DNA from: JAXLVB01 sp046329195
GTDB lineage: Bacteria; Bacteroidota; Bacteroidia; Cytophagales; Spirosomataceae
Reading direction: 5' to 3'
Assembly (NCBI GenBank): GCA_046329195.1
Contig: JAXLVB010000002.1
Coordinates: forward strand, 1,054,001 to 1,118,000
DNA: 64,000 nucleotides
Made by a program: the position numbers and the translations under genes. The notes under the pieces are model-generated. The model had not been told where the DNA came from. It was given only the letters and a program-made list of their open reading frames with translations, and searched no databases. Shown here one piece after another: positions 38,640-48,403 of the stretch. Every line of letters begins with the position of its first letter. Positions within the stretch are counted from its first letter, which is position 1.

Positions 38640-40031
38640 TCAGAATTGAAAATAGATAAATTGGTTAGAAGTAAATACACCAAACAAATAAATAACCAGC
38701 ACCAAACTGCTTAACCAAAGCCAAAACGCAGCGTCTCTCTTGACCTCAATAACTGGCAACCACCGTTCTTTGACAATCATGACTCCGATTAGGGCCAGCG
38801 AAAAGAACATTTCGGTTGCATTGAGCGGTGTTACTAATTGATCATTCCAATGGATTTGAGTTATTTTTTTGAGTATCTGAAACGCATAGGTTGTGCCTGT
38901 TGCTCTAAAAAACACCCAAGTTAGCATGACCAGCACAAAGGTCGAAAGCCATTGTATCCACGTTGGCAAACTGAACGACAGCTTTAAATTGGCATCACGC
39001 CAGCGAGCTAAAATCAGATAAATCCCATGCAAGCTACCCCAAATAACAAAGGTCCATTTGGCGCCATGCCAAAGCCCACTGATCATGAATACAATGAAAA
39101 AATTGAGATAATTCCGATAAGGAGTCACTCGGTTTCCGCCCAGTGGAATGTACAAATAATCACGAAACCATGTGGAGAGTGAGATGTGCCAACGGCTCCA
39201 AAACTCTGAAATAGAGGTAGAACGGTACGGTTCGTCGAAGTTTTTCATCAAATTAAAACCCATTACCCGTGCCGACCCAATAGCAATGTCGGAATACCCA
39301 GAAAAATCGCAGTAAATCTGAAAGGTAAAAAAGAAGGTGGCTACCAAAAGGGTTAGCCCATTATGAGGTGTTGGGTTGTCATACGAATAGTCCACGACCA
39401 TAGCAAGGCGATCGGCAATGACTACTTTTTTAAAAAAACCCCAAGCCATTTGCACCAAACCAGCTTTTACGTTTTGCCAATCATACTTGAAATAACTATG
39501 AAACTGAGGAAGTAAGTTTTGAGGTCGCTCGATGGGGCCAGCCACCAACTGAGGATAAAACATCACGTAAAGGGCATAAATTCCAAAATGCCGTTCAGCC
39601 TTTTGGTTACCTCGATACACTTCAATGGTATAGCTCATGGCTTGAAACGTATGAAACGACAAACCAATCGGCAGCATGATATGAATCAGTGATACCGCTT
39701 CTTGATGAAATAACTGATACGATAATTGGTTGATGGATGAAGCAAAAAAATCGAAATACTTGAAGTAGGCCAAGAAGCCTATGTTCGTCACTAAACTGAG
39801 TACTAAGAGCCATTTTCGTCGCTGACCGTGGCTTTGTGCAATCCAGATTCCGGCAAAATAGTCAATCACAATGGTTACCGCTAAAATCAAGATGTAACTG
39901 GGCTTAAAAACCATGTAGAAGTAACAACTTGCTACCAATAGCAACACCCACCGCCCACGCCAGCCTAACGAATAATAACCGAGCGTAACGGCTCCAAAGA
40001 ACAGTAAAAACTGGAGAGAATTAAAAAGCAT
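38640..40031 (-). CDS. MBOAT-family O-acyltransferase (AlgI-like)
   Basis: A 463-residue integral membrane protein that moves acetyl groups across the membrane for polysaccharide O-acetylation. About 10-12 TM helices are visible. The family's hallmark His is in FMISGLWHGAKWTFVIWGSLHG, and YFKYFDFF, GLSFHTFQAMSYTIEVYRG and YCDFSGYSDIAIGSARVMGF are typical of AlgI/DltB-type proteins. The coupled downstream gene probably encodes the periplasmic acetyl-handling partner. Confidence 0.93.
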   Translation of the reverse strand: MLFNSLQFLLFFGAVTLGYYSLGWRGRWVLLLVASCYFYMVFKPSYILILAVTIVIDYFAGIWIAQSHGQRRKWLLVLSLVTNIGFLAYFKYFDFFASSINQLSYQLFHQEAVSLIHIMLPIGLSFHTFQAMSYTIEVYRGNQKAERHFGIYALYVMFYPQLVAGPIERPQNLLPQFHSYFKYDWQNVKAGLVQMAWGFFKKVVIADRLAMVVDYSYDNPTPHNGLTLLVATFFFTFQIYCDFSGYSDIAIGSARVMGFNLMKNFDEPYRSTSISEFWSRWHISLSTWFRDYLYIPLGGNRVTPYRNYLNFFIVFMISGLWHGAKWTFVIWGSLHGIYLILARWRDANLKLSFSLPTWIQWLSTFVLVMLTWVFFRATGTTYAFQILKKITQIHWNDQLVTPLNATEMFFSLALIGVMIVKERWLPVIEVKRDAAFWLWLSSLVLVIYLFGVFTSNQFIYFQF

Positions 40032-40073
40032 GTATGTTTCTGAATCCTGTTGTGCAATGCCTAATTTCTGGGA

Positions 40074-42812
40074 TTATTTAACTTTCACCGTCCAAATGTC
40101 AATATTTTTTTCGCTCGCAGCGTAAATAAATAGCTTGTTGTAAGACTCGGAATATGACAACGACACGGGAAAATCCGAATCTATGCCTTTATCACCAATT
40201 TGTCTGCCTGTTAAATCAAAAATCTTGGTAGTTTTTCCTGTTCGCAGGGTCAAAAATTTAATATCTGAACCAAAATTATAGTAGGCAATCTCATAGCCAT
40301 CTGGTTGAAGGTGCTGAAATTCAAATAGTTGCTGACCTCGTTTATTCAACACCCCTACTGTTTGACCTGTTGTACAAGTAATGAGCCAATCGTTGTTGTT
40401 TTGCTCAGGCAATAGCTTAAAGTCCGAATCACGAGCGGGACGCAACAGCTGTTGGTTGCTCACTACTTCACCTTTTAAGTTGACCGTAATTACCGTTCCT
40501 TGGCGACTCACCGCATGAAACACATAGCTCGAAAACTGCGCACTTGACTCAATAAAAACAGGGCTATTGAAATTGGTTCTAAGGTCAAACGGTGAGTTTT
40601 TAACCTCAGCTCCTCTTGAATTGGAGATGTGAAGTTTGCCGTTTTCTTGCAGCAAAATATCATAATCAATCCCCCCCAAATTAACAGATTGCACAGGCAC
40701 CACGGTATGATTAATACCAAAGATATAATTAAGGGCTTTTAAGGTGCGATCCGTTTTAGAAAAAGCAAAATATCCGCCATGCAAATCTGACACAATGAGC
40801 TTTTGTTTATTGGTAGGTTCGTAAAACACTGAAAAGTCTTTCAGATTGATACCTGTAAACGGCTCACTTGCATAAAACTGAACGGTAGTATCGGCTCGGT
40901 CAAAAAACCACAGGCGGTCGGCTGTACCGAAGGTATATTGAATTCGATTATTTTTAAAGTAATCTATAGGTTGGAAATTACTGATGACAGGCTTATCGAG
41001 TTGATACGAACTGAACACCTCTCCCGTTGGATTCATGAACGTCAATTTATTATCAACCGTCTGAATTAGCAACTCGTTGGTTTTAGCTGTGGCATTTTTA
41101 AACAGAAAGGGGCGAGTCGTTAAGGCCGACTTCAAGGGTAATTTTTTCTGCAAAAACAGTTTGTTCATCGTAGCATCCGTTGCTACAGCATCGCCTTTCC
41201 CGACCAGCAGATTGGTTTGCCATGCTTTATTCTTACCAACGCATTGCATAATCACATAACTGAATTGCTTCACACGGTCTTCTAAACCCAACAAATGCTC
41301 ACTCCAACGCCCATTAATGACCGAATTCATACTTGACCAAGCTCGCAATGGATTGACAATCATCGTAAACTGTGAAGAACGGCAGTGGTTGAGAATATTA
41401 TTCTGTTTGACCGCCTTGCTCCACACATTATTGATAGTAATGTCGGAAAGGGTATTTTTCAGAATCTGCGGCTTATCGGCCATGAGTACATAATTGCCAT
41501 AAACCGTATAGTAGGTTTTCTCGAAGCCACTGAATAAAGACCCAAACAATAAATAAGGCAAGGGCACTTTCATTTCCTTGATAGGATAGGTCATGAAGGT
41601 TTCTTTCAAAACCGAACTCCGTTCGACCAACTGAATTTTACCTGATTCAAAATTGAGATAATCTAAAAACTTAGTAGGGTATTTGGTCGGCAAAATCAAC
41701 ACATGTCCTAACGCTTCGGCATTGTCTGTTTCTACTTTACAGAACAGAGCTTCGTCTTTCATGTAGTAATAGGCCGAATCTAAATTAAGCGAATATTTAC
41801 CTGTCAATTCGTCCCGAAGTTCTGTCCACTTAGCATCAGACTTAGCCGCATCTTTGAAATCTTCGCTCCAAGCCATGGGATTGCTAAATCCAAACCGAAA
41901 CAACACAGCGGTATTGTTAGGAATCATCCCTCCCGATTGAATCTTTGAAGCCGACTGATTATTAAATGATTTCAGGAATGGTTGGTTATTGCTCACCCCA
42001 ATCGCAAAAGCGATTTGTTTGTCAGGAGTAACCGAAAACTGAAACTCTCGATTGGCCAACAACAGCGAAAGTACCGCAGCGAAATTGGGGATATCGGCAT
42101 TCAGCATCCGTCCGTTTAGCCCGTCTAAAGCACTACGCTGTAGGTAAAGTTTTACAAATTTGCCTTTGTCGTCTTGATGTACACCCGCCAGCAACTTTTC
42201 AACCGAACGAGTCGAGATACCATTAGCTTGACGAACTACGTCTTCGACCAATAAGCTTGACTTGCTAAAAATCAAGTAATTATCGTGTATCAAGTAAGCC
42301 AATACTGGCACTTTATTATTGCCTTCATATAACTCAGTTACTTTCATCCCCTCAAAGGTATGACTATACGAGCGTATATTAGAACTGGCTTTAGGATTGG
42401 TCAAACGCTCCACAAATGCCCCATCTTTTGACGGATTGATGGGAAGATACACTATAAAGTTGAGGCGGTCTGTAGCCTCGGGATGAAGCGAATACAATAC
42501 TGTTTTGTCTTTCAAAAACCGCATTGAAAGCACACTATCTTTTACTACCTCACCGGCCATATTGAGCATGGCAGAGGCGTCGTCGAGTAAAGGCAAATCG
42601 TGTAGTTGAATTTGGTGCGGGCGTAGCTTTTCTTTAGGTTGCTGCAATGAGTTGCTTTCAATCATCAACACCGAAGAACTCGGGATGTACTCCCACGCTA
42701 CAAACTCACTACGAATCCATTTGAGATACACAAAGCACCCCAAAATCAGTAAGCCTATGATAGTCAGCGTTATAGCAACTTTGTTTTTCAAGCTAATCAG
42801 GTTTGTTTTCAA
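40074..42812 (-). CDS. Large membrane-anchored protein (DUF3352-like N-terminal part)
   Basis: A 912-residue protein with a single N-terminal TM (VAITLTIIGLLILGCFVYLKW). The first 500 residues resemble DUF3352-type envelope proteins (SSVLMIESNSLQQ; NTAVLFRFGFSNP; KTYYTVYGNYVLMADKP). From about 560 on there are repeating beta segments with FDLTGRQIGDKG and LNKRGQQLFEFQHL patterns, suggesting a WD40/PQQ-like propeller. No catalytic site is recognised. It lies between MBOAT and flavoprotein genes on the same strand, so it may act on the surface glycan or its assembly. Confidence 0.6.
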   Translation of the reverse strand: MKTNLISLKNKVAITLTIIGLLILGCFVYLKWIRSEFVAWEYIPSSSVLMIESNSLQQPKEKLRPHQIQLHDLPLLDDASAMLNMAGEVVKDSVLSMRFLKDKTVLYSLHPEATDRLNFIVYLPINPSKDGAFVERLTNPKASSNIRSYSHTFEGMKVTELYEGNNKVPVLAYLIHDNYLIFSKSSLLVEDVVRQANGISTRSVEKLLAGVHQDDKGKFVKLYLQRSALDGLNGRMLNADIPNFAAVLSLLLANREFQFSVTPDKQIAFAIGVSNNQPFLKSFNNQSASKIQSGGMIPNNTAVLFRFGFSNPMAWSEDFKDAAKSDAKWTELRDELTGKYSLNLDSAYYYMKDEALFCKVETDNAEALGHVLILPTKYPTKFLDYLNFESGKIQLVERSSVLKETFMTYPIKEMKVPLPYLLFGSLFSGFEKTYYTVYGNYVLMADKPQILKNTLSDITINNVWSKAVKQNNILNHCRSSQFTMIVNPLRAWSSMNSVINGRWSEHLLGLEDRVKQFSYVIMQCVGKNKAWQTNLLVGKGDAVATDATMNKLFLQKKLPLKSALTTRPFLFKNATAKTNELLIQTVDNKLTFMNPTGEVFSSYQLDKPVISNFQPIDYFKNNRIQYTFGTADRLWFFDRADTTVQFYASEPFTGINLKDFSVFYEPTNKQKLIVSDLHGGYFAFSKTDRTLKALNYIFGINHTVVPVQSVNLGGIDYDILLQENGKLHISNSRGAEVKNSPFDLRTNFNSPVFIESSAQFSSYVFHAVSRQGTVITVNLKGEVVSNQQLLRPARDSDFKLLPEQNNNDWLITCTTGQTVGVLNKRGQQLFEFQHLQPDGYEIAYYNFGSDIKFLTLRTGKTTKIFDLTGRQIGDKGIDSDFPVSLSYSESYNKLFIYAASEKNIDIWTVKVK

Positions 42813-42845
42813 ATCGAATGCCCCTGCGGGGTCATTGCCTCCTCA

Positions 42846-44249
42846 TCACAACACACGGCCCCAGTTAGCATTCGCTGTTTCAGGGAAATGATACGTTACT
42901 TCTGGAATACCCAATACCATTCTGTTGGCCCACTCTACCCCTTGCATCAAGGAATGATCTTGGTTACTTACTTCATACTTCCATCCACCAAAACGCCCTC
43001 TCGAATAGATGTCATTTTGTTCTAAGGCCGGGTGCACTGCCTTCAAAATGGCATCTCGACCTACCGATGGTGTTGGATAGCCATATTGAGTAGAATACAA
43101 AAAGGTCGAAACAATCTGGTCTCTAGATTCAATAAGCTTGTCTTCTAATAAACTGTGTATGGTTTCTTCCACCAACGTTTCTCGATTGACTGGTTTATGA
43201 AGTGACTCACTGGTTTCGGTCATAAGTGACCATTGAGTCGAGCTATCGGGTACGTTGTTGGGGCTGTAGTTCGAAAATACCGTGATGCGGTAATAAGGGC
43301 TATTTTTTTCGGGGAAATACATCCAACATTTGGTAGCGAGATCTTCTTTGGGTTTACCCGATAAACCAATTCCAATTACATTGGTAGAAGAATACTTGAG
43401 TCCCTGCGCTTTTTCAACTAATTCTGATGGAAAACCATCTACCTTTTGAGTAAAGAGGTCTAAAGGCATCGTATTCAGCAAATAATCATACAAGATGGTG
43501 GTTCCATCGGCTAAACTCACCTGTTTTGAACTTGGATTTACCCCTGTTACCGAAGCATTTAAGAGCATATAATCTAAGCCTACCAACTCCTCCCCTATGG
43601 TTTTCCAAATAGCACCTGTACCTCCATATTTTGGAAACTGAAAGGTATTGTTCGGCCCCCAAGACAAATCATCTTGGTTGAACAGAATATTTTTGGTAAC
43701 TCGTTGCAAATCAGTGACTGCTACCCGCTCGCCAATCCAAGAATACGACATTTCGGATGCAGGATAAGCCCAAACTTTAAAATTATAGGGAATCATAAAC
43801 ACCTCGGCCAAGCCAGGTCCAAAGGTGGCGTGTATCCATTCAAAGAAATTTGATGGCTTAGTCGTAGCAGGATTTTTATAAAGTTGAATCAATCCTTCGA
43901 GACACTTCCACATCGTAGGTTGCGAAAGGTACCGAATGTTATTTTGAAAAGGGTACGGTACAAATCGGTCTTCAATCCATACCCACGATTCACGCTGGTG
44001 ATTTAGCCAACCCTCTTCGCCCAATGCCTTTTTCATCAGTAAATCAAAGTACTGATAATGAGAGAATTGAACGTGGCCGCCTATATCCCATGTAAACCCC
44101 TTTTCATCTACAAAACTAGTCGCTAAGCCTCCAACATAATTTTCTTTTTCGAGCACTATAAAATCATGGATTCCTAACTCTTTGAGGCGATAGGCTGCAC
44201 CCAATCCAGTCGGTCCCGAACCGATAATTACGTATTTATACTTTTTCAT
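42846..44249 (-). CDS. UDP-galactopyranose-mutase-like / amine-oxidase-family flavoprotein
   Basis: A 467-residue FAD protein with YVIIGSGPTGLGAAYRLKELG at the N-terminus, followed by VLEKENYVGGLATSF and GFTWDIGGHVQFSHY. The layout resembles protoporphyrinogen-oxidase-like and UDP-galactopyranose-mutase-like enzymes used in surface polysaccharide clusters. Its ATG overlaps the stop of the upstream GT2 gene (ATGA), so the products are made together and probably work in one sugar-nucleotide/glycan pathway. Confidence 0.75.
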   Translation of the reverse strand: MKKYKYVIIGSGPTGLGAAYRLKELGIHDFIVLEKENYVGGLATSFVDEKGFTWDIGGHVQFSHYQYFDLLMKKALGEEGWLNHQRESWVWIEDRFVPYPFQNNIRYLSQPTMWKCLEGLIQLYKNPATTKPSNFFEWIHATFGPGLAEVFMIPYNFKVWAYPASEMSYSWIGERVAVTDLQRVTKNILFNQDDLSWGPNNTFQFPKYGGTGAIWKTIGEELVGLDYMLLNASVTGVNPSSKQVSLADGTTILYDYLLNTMPLDLFTQKVDGFPSELVEKAQGLKYSSTNVIGIGLSGKPKEDLATKCWMYFPEKNSPYYRITVFSNYSPNNVPDSSTQWSLMTETSESLHKPVNRETLVEETIHSLLEDKLIESRDQIVSTFLYSTQYGYPTPSVGRDAILKAVHPALEQNDIYSRGRFGGWKYEVSNQDHSLMQGVEWANRMVLGIPEVTYHFPETANANWGRVL

Positions 44250-45010
44250 GCGGTCACCTCCCGCTCTTTGTGTTGCAAGGCTTTCACTTTTTTATTCAAG
44301 TCCATCCGGAATGCGACCAATTCTTTGAAACTCCGCACACACACTTTGATGAGGTTCATTTTGACAATCGAAACCTCACCAGTCTGCCGACTTTTATGAT
44401 GAATAGGAATATCCATCAACTTTTGTCCCGACTTTTTCGCCATAACAGACAAGAAAATATTTGGGGCAAACGGAATGGGCTGGGGCAATTGTGCTAGTAA
44501 TTTTTTAAGAAAACTCCCCTTAATGAGCCTAAAAGGAATGTTACTGTCATTGATAAAAGCACCATAAATGGAAAACAAGCTCCATTTTAGAACTTGCGTA
44601 ACAAACAAGCGAAACGGCGCATCGAAGCGCTGTTTGCGATAGCCCAAAATAAAGTCAGATTGGTTGCGCAATTGCCACAATTTCAAAAAATCTGCCGTAT
44701 CGAACTGGTCATCAGAGTCGGTTTGGAACACATAGTCGGCATTGATAGCCAATGCTTGACGATAGGCATTCACGACTGCATTGCCATGCCCGCCATTGGC
44801 TTGGTTAACGACTAATAAATGTGGGTTTGACAAGGCAAGTTCTTCAAGAATAGCCAGTGTATTATCTTTAGAGCCATCATTAACAACGATGAGGCGGGTG
44901 TTTTCACCCTTAAACTGGGAAGCGAGTAGCTCTGTCCAATTTTTCACTACCAATGCAATGCAATCTTGTTCGTTGTAAGCAGGCATTACAATGGCGAGGG
45001 ACGTATTCAT
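44246..45010 (-). CDS. GT2 family glycosyltransferase
   Basis: A 254-residue GT-A fold enzyme without TM, probably cytoplasmic and membrane-associated. It starts with SLAIVMPAYNEQDCIALVV, has VVNDGSKDNTLAIL, the metal-binding acidic motif FQTDSDDQFD and the LILGYRKQR-type region (DFILGYRKQRFDAPF). It resembles the dolichol-phosphate-mannose-synthase-like branch. It overlaps the flavoprotein gene by 4 nt. Confidence 0.88.
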   Translation of the reverse strand: MNTSLAIVMPAYNEQDCIALVVKNWTELLASQFKGENTRLIVVNDGSKDNTLAILEELALSNPHLLVVNQANGGHGNAVVNAYRQALAINADYVFQTDSDDQFDTADFLKLWQLRNQSDFILGYRKQRFDAPFRLFVTQVLKWSLFSIYGAFINDSNIPFRLIKGSFLKKLLAQLPQPIPFAPNIFLSVMAKKSGQKLMDIPIHHKSRQTGEVSIVKMNLIKVCVRSFKELVAFRMDLNKKVKALQHKEREVTA

Positions 45011-45201
45011 TCAGCGATGGGTTTAGCTTAAAAAAACACCAAATCATTCTCGATTTGGCGGTGATTTCGGGCAAAAATAATAAGAAAAACACAATTTTGG
45101 TAGTTTCCAGTATCTATAGAAAAACCAAAGTGGATGCGTAAGGCTTAATGCTTTGCACAATAATACTCATAAAGTCCGAAGTAGCAGCTGACTACCGACC
45201 A

Positions 45202-46371
45202 TCAATAGGTAAAATACTTCTTTAAATTATTAATAGGTTTTTCGACCAAGTACCACGAAACAGCTGCTAGCAAAAGGGTTAAACCAAAGAACAAGCCTAA
45301 CTGAAACACCACTTGGTCGGCAAGGGTTGGAACGTATTGATGGATTTTTCGTAATAATCGCATGGTGAAATGCGAAGCTGGCGTATGGTAATAATTGTAA
45401 ACAAAATTGTGGTAGATGTACAAGCCATAGCTGATTTTACCCAAATAAATAGTGATTGGATGTTGCAAAACCTGTTTTCCTAGCCCCTTATATCCACGTA
45501 CAGCCCCCCCTATCAAAAAGAAACACATGACCGAAGCAGCCAACCGTTCCCACACTTCGGTGCCGATATTACGGGTTTCGGCTTGAAGTTGGGAAAAAAT
45601 AAGCACGCCCACATAGACCAAAACGGCTATCAAAAGATTCCGATTTCGGTTAAATAACCTTGCTACCAATTCGGCTTTGAATTGAAAAATAAAGGCTAAT
45701 ACGGCTCCAAGTCCAAACGAATCAAGGCAAGTCGGCATTGACACATATTGAATTTTCCAATCGGCGTGGTTGAGATATAAAAGTAATCGAAGGCAACATG
45801 ATACTACTATCAAGCCCCAAAAAGACTTAAACAGGTATTTGGTGGGAAGCAAGAAAATAAATAATGGAAAAAATAAATAAAACTGCTCCTCTACTGCCAA
45901 CGACCAAAAATGGTCTGTAATCCCCAACCAGGTTTCATGCAAGGCAATGTAGAGGTTGGTTCCATACAGCAAATGCCAACCTATCTTGCCCTGTACCGAA
46001 GGCGAGTTGACTCCTATCAAAACAAAAACTGAAAGGTAATAAATAGGGAAAATACGAAGGCTTCGCCGAATGTAAAACTGCTTAAACGAAAACCAATGGC
46101 TACGCCCCAGTGCTTCGTCTTTGAGTTTGCTTCGTACCAAAATACCTGAGATCAAAAAGCCACTCAAAACAAAGAAAAGCGTTACGCCCAGTGGTCCTAA
46201 GGGTAATTTATTTCGTTCGGCTAACCAGTGGTCAACCAACACCAAGAGTACGGCAACGCACCGCAAGCCATCAAGTTGGATGAGATATTTATCGTCAGAA
46301 GTAGAATTAGACACAAGCAAAGGGTGATTTTTCGGAATGAAAATAGTACATTCTACCCTTGCTCGCTTCAT
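45202..46371 (-). CDS. Acyltransferase-3 family membrane protein (OafA/YrhL-like)
   Basis: A 389-residue integral membrane acyltransferase with about ten TM helices. The N-terminal motif LDGLRCVAVLLVLVDHW (R and H are the conserved catalytic region), VTLFFVLSGFLISGIL and FYIRRSLRIFPIYYLSV are typical. It probably O-acylates a surface glycan, matching the neighbouring MBOAT system. The first 27 residues are polar and unlike the family, so the true start may lie further downstream, but no other in-frame ATG precedes the conserved part. Confidence 0.88.
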   Translation of the reverse strand: MKRARVECTIFIPKNHPLLVSNSTSDDKYLIQLDGLRCVAVLLVLVDHWLAERNKLPLGPLGVTLFFVLSGFLISGILVRSKLKDEALGRSHWFSFKQFYIRRSLRIFPIYYLSVFVLIGVNSPSVQGKIGWHLLYGTNLYIALHETWLGITDHFWSLAVEEQFYLFFPLFIFLLPTKYLFKSFWGLIVVSCCLRLLLYLNHADWKIQYVSMPTCLDSFGLGAVLAFIFQFKAELVARLFNRNRNLLIAVLVYVGVLIFSQLQAETRNIGTEVWERLAASVMCFFLIGGAVRGYKGLGKQVLQHPITIYLGKISYGLYIYHNFVYNYYHTPASHFTMRLLRKIHQYVPTLADQVVFQLGLFFGLTLLLAAVSWYLVEKPINNLKKYFTY

Positions 46372-46455
46372 GCGAAAGCAATTTTCTTACAAAATTAAAA
46401 AAGGGGTACTATATAAACCACTCATTTTTAACCCATTAAACCAAAACAATAAATC

Positions 46456-46872
46456 TCATTTAGCTCCCACAAAGCGCACTACATTATTCGATTGGTCGAG
46501 GGCTGTCACCGTGATTTTGTTTTTTGAGATTTGTCCAGCCATGCGAGAGCCTTGTGTCAAATCCACGGTGTCGCTATTTCCTTCTGACAGTTCAATTCCA
46601 CCCAAATAAAAAGTCATCACTCGGAATCCATTTTGAGACACAAAAACGGTCATGTTGACTTTATCGTTTGCAATAGCACTAATGGTTACAGAAGACGTAT
46701 AGTCGGGCTGAGGAATTAATGCACCATGTGCCATCGAGGAGAGTTCGGAGATGTTGTACCGACCTGTCACTTTTAGTGCTAAGGTATTATCAATTGGCTG
46801 GACATCGGTATTAATGGATTCGCCGCAGCCACAAGCTACCCATATCAAGAAGAAACCCAACAACTTTTTCAT
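46456..46872 (-). CDS. Small lipoprotein, paralogue 1
   Basis: A 138-residue lipoprotein with signal MKKLLGFFLIWVACGC (Cys lipidation). After the lipobox comes ESINTDVQPIDN, then VTGRYNISELSSM, which parallels PSINTDYPEP and VIGKYEIKEIKAR in the next gene upstream. This marks a tandem duplication. Both are small beta-rich envelope proteins of unknown function. Confidence 0.7.
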   Translation of the reverse strand: MKKLLGFFLIWVACGCGESINTDVQPIDNTLALKVTGRYNISELSSMAHGALIPQPDYTSSVTISAIANDKVNMTVFVSQNGFRVMTFYLGGIELSEGNSDTVDLTQGSRMAGQISKNKITVTALDQSNNVVRFVGAK

Positions 46873-46910
46873 AAGGAGGTGGTTAAAGACCTAATTTTGC
46901 TTTTAAGCAA

Positions 46911-47360
46911 CTATTTCTCTGCCGAAATCTTAATACTGTATCCCTCTTCGTCCATGCCTGCAAACTCTAATTTCCCATTCTGAACGTTTCCCGCTACCCG
47001 TCCATTTTGAAAAATGGCCACTTCTTTTTCGCCCGTTTGGGCCAATTCGATGGTTCGCATAAAATACGCAAGGCGGTCGCCAGTGTATAAATTATTAATG
47101 CGGGCAACCATTCCCACACGGCTTTCAGATTCGTACACTATATATACGTATGGAGCGATTAAAGGTTGCGGATACCGATCGGTTCCATAGCGAGCTTTGA
47201 TTTCTTTGATCTCATATTTGCCAATCACAAGGCGGGCGGTTTCGGGGATTGGCTCTGGATAATCGGTATTGATAGAAGGACTACAGGCCACCAAGGCACA
47301 AACCATGAGAAGCACCAAGCCAGACCATGCACTTTTCTTTAATACACAATGTTTCATCAT
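46911..47360 (-). CDS. Small lipoprotein, paralogue 2
   Basis: A 149-residue lipoprotein (LVLLMVCALVACSPSINTD). It has the same layout as its neighbour 38 nt downstream: lipobox, SINTD tail, GKYEIKEI, two beta hairpins and a closing VAGNVQNGKLEFAGMDEEG matching MAGQISKNKITVTALDQSN. The pair probably forms an operon. It is the last gene that looks chromosomal before the mobile region. Confidence 0.7.
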   Translation of the reverse strand: MMKHCVLKKSAWSGLVLLMVCALVACSPSINTDYPEPIPETARLVIGKYEIKEIKARYGTDRYPQPLIAPYVYIVYESESRVGMVARINNLYTGDRLAYFMRTIELAQTGEKEVAIFQNGRVAGNVQNGKLEFAGMDEEGYSIKISAEK

Positions 47361-47414
47361 GGTAGTATCTGATTTTCAATGAAGTAGCAGTGCGAATTTA
47401 GTCATTAAAACCGA

Positions 47415-47447
47415 AAAAGTCAAGCCTTATTTGAAGACTTGACTTTT
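47415..47447 (-). terminator. Terminator downstream of the XRE repressor gene
   Basis: AAAAGTCAAG (47415-47424) pairs perfectly with CTTGACTTTT (47438-47447) over a 13-nt loop. On the minus strand the stem is followed by TTTTTCGG, so it fits the end of the leftward operon starting at the mobile region. It may also mark the edge of the mobile element. Confidence 0.65.
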
Positions 47448-47583
47448 GAAGAAATTCGTAAAAAGTGGGTGTTGGGGGGGTATCTTTTCTAAAAACTACC
47501 CTAACCAACCAACTATTACTCAACTACTTACTCTTTACTTGCCTTACAGGCGTACCTCATTTTGTAGGTAAAGCTCAAAAAAA

Positions 47584-47967
47584 TTAAGCAGCTACCTCCA
47601 AAACGGCAATTGGATGTACGCCGTTAAACTTTCCCAATTGCAAAAATTTCTTCTCTCGCTCCCGATACATTTCTATTTCGGCCATTAAAAAGTTCTTCAT
47701 TTGACGCAACTCCCGTAGCTCCTCCTGATACGCCTCCCCCTTGTCTTCTTTTATCAACATCTCCCCTATCCCTAATAATAACCAGTCCCGGCTCACATTA
47801 GGATAGCATTTTGCAAGTTGAATGAAAAAGTCAGAATTAGGTTTTGTTTCATTATTTATCAACCTACTGATTGACCCCTGAGCATACCCAACCTTATTCG
47901 CTAATGTTGAGGTATTTATTCCTAAAAATTTAGTCAAATGTTTTAGTCTTTCTCCAAAAGTTTCCAT
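47584..47967 (-). CDS. XRE-family transcriptional regulator (putative repressor)
   Basis: A 127-residue protein. Residues 1-65 form a Cro/cI-type HTH: FGERLKHLTKFLGINTSTLANKVGYAQGSISRLIN with the KPNSDFFIQLAKCYPNVS part of the fourth helix. From about 75 the sequence is a coiled coil (EELRELRQMKNFLMAEIEMYREREKKF), probably for dimerisation. It is transcribed leftward, opposite to the long rightward gene block, the usual layout of a lysogeny repressor. The repressor role is inference. Confidence 0.82.
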   Translation of the reverse strand: METFGERLKHLTKFLGINTSTLANKVGYAQGSISRLINNETKPNSDFFIQLAKCYPNVSRDWLLLGIGEMLIKEDKGEAYQEELRELRQMKNFLMAEIEMYREREKKFLQLGKFNGVHPIAVLEVAA

Positions 47968-47986
47968 GTGCTTTTTTGTTTGTGGT

Positions 47987-48364
47987 TTATAGATATGTCA
48001 ATATTTCGTTGGCGGCATTGAGGCCGTTGCTGATGGTTCGTACAGACGGCGTGCCGTGGTAATACCCTGCCAAGTGCAGCTCGTCATAAGCCTCGTTGAG
48101 CAACGCCAGCAGCTTCTTGTTTTGCTTGGCCAGTCTGGCCCGGTAGTCTTCAATGCTCTTGGGCTTCACAAACTTCAAGCCCTCTTTGTTGGCCAAGTAC
48201 CCGTCAATTGCCAACAGCACTCCGTTGTAGGCCGTACCCGATGCCATTTGCACATACTTGATGTCGGCATATTGGCCGTCTTTTTTGCCCGCCTTGGTTT
48301 TGAGGATTTCTTGGGCATTGTCCAAGTACCTCATCACAGTTGTTTTTACAGCTTCTAACTCCAT
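47987..48364 (-). CDS. DUF5618-family helical protein
   Basis: A 125-residue all-helical protein. AVKTTVMRYLDNAQEILKTK, YADIKYVQMASGTAYNGVLLAIDGYL and SVRTISNGLNAANEILTYL match the DUF5618 pattern, which looks HEPN-like. The start MELEAV at 48364 fits the family better than an upstream Met. It lies between the XRE gene and an unknown gene on the same strand, 39 nt from the latter. A toxin-antitoxin-like or regulatory pairing is possible, but unproven. Confidence 0.65.
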   Translation of the reverse strand: MELEAVKTTVMRYLDNAQEILKTKAGKKDGQYADIKYVQMASGTAYNGVLLAIDGYLANKEGLKFVKPKSIEDYRARLAKQNKKLLALLNEAYDELHLAGYYHGTPSVRTISNGLNAANEILTYL

Positions 48365-48403
48365 TTTGATGGTTCTTTTTGAGTAATACACAAAGGTTAG
48401 TAG

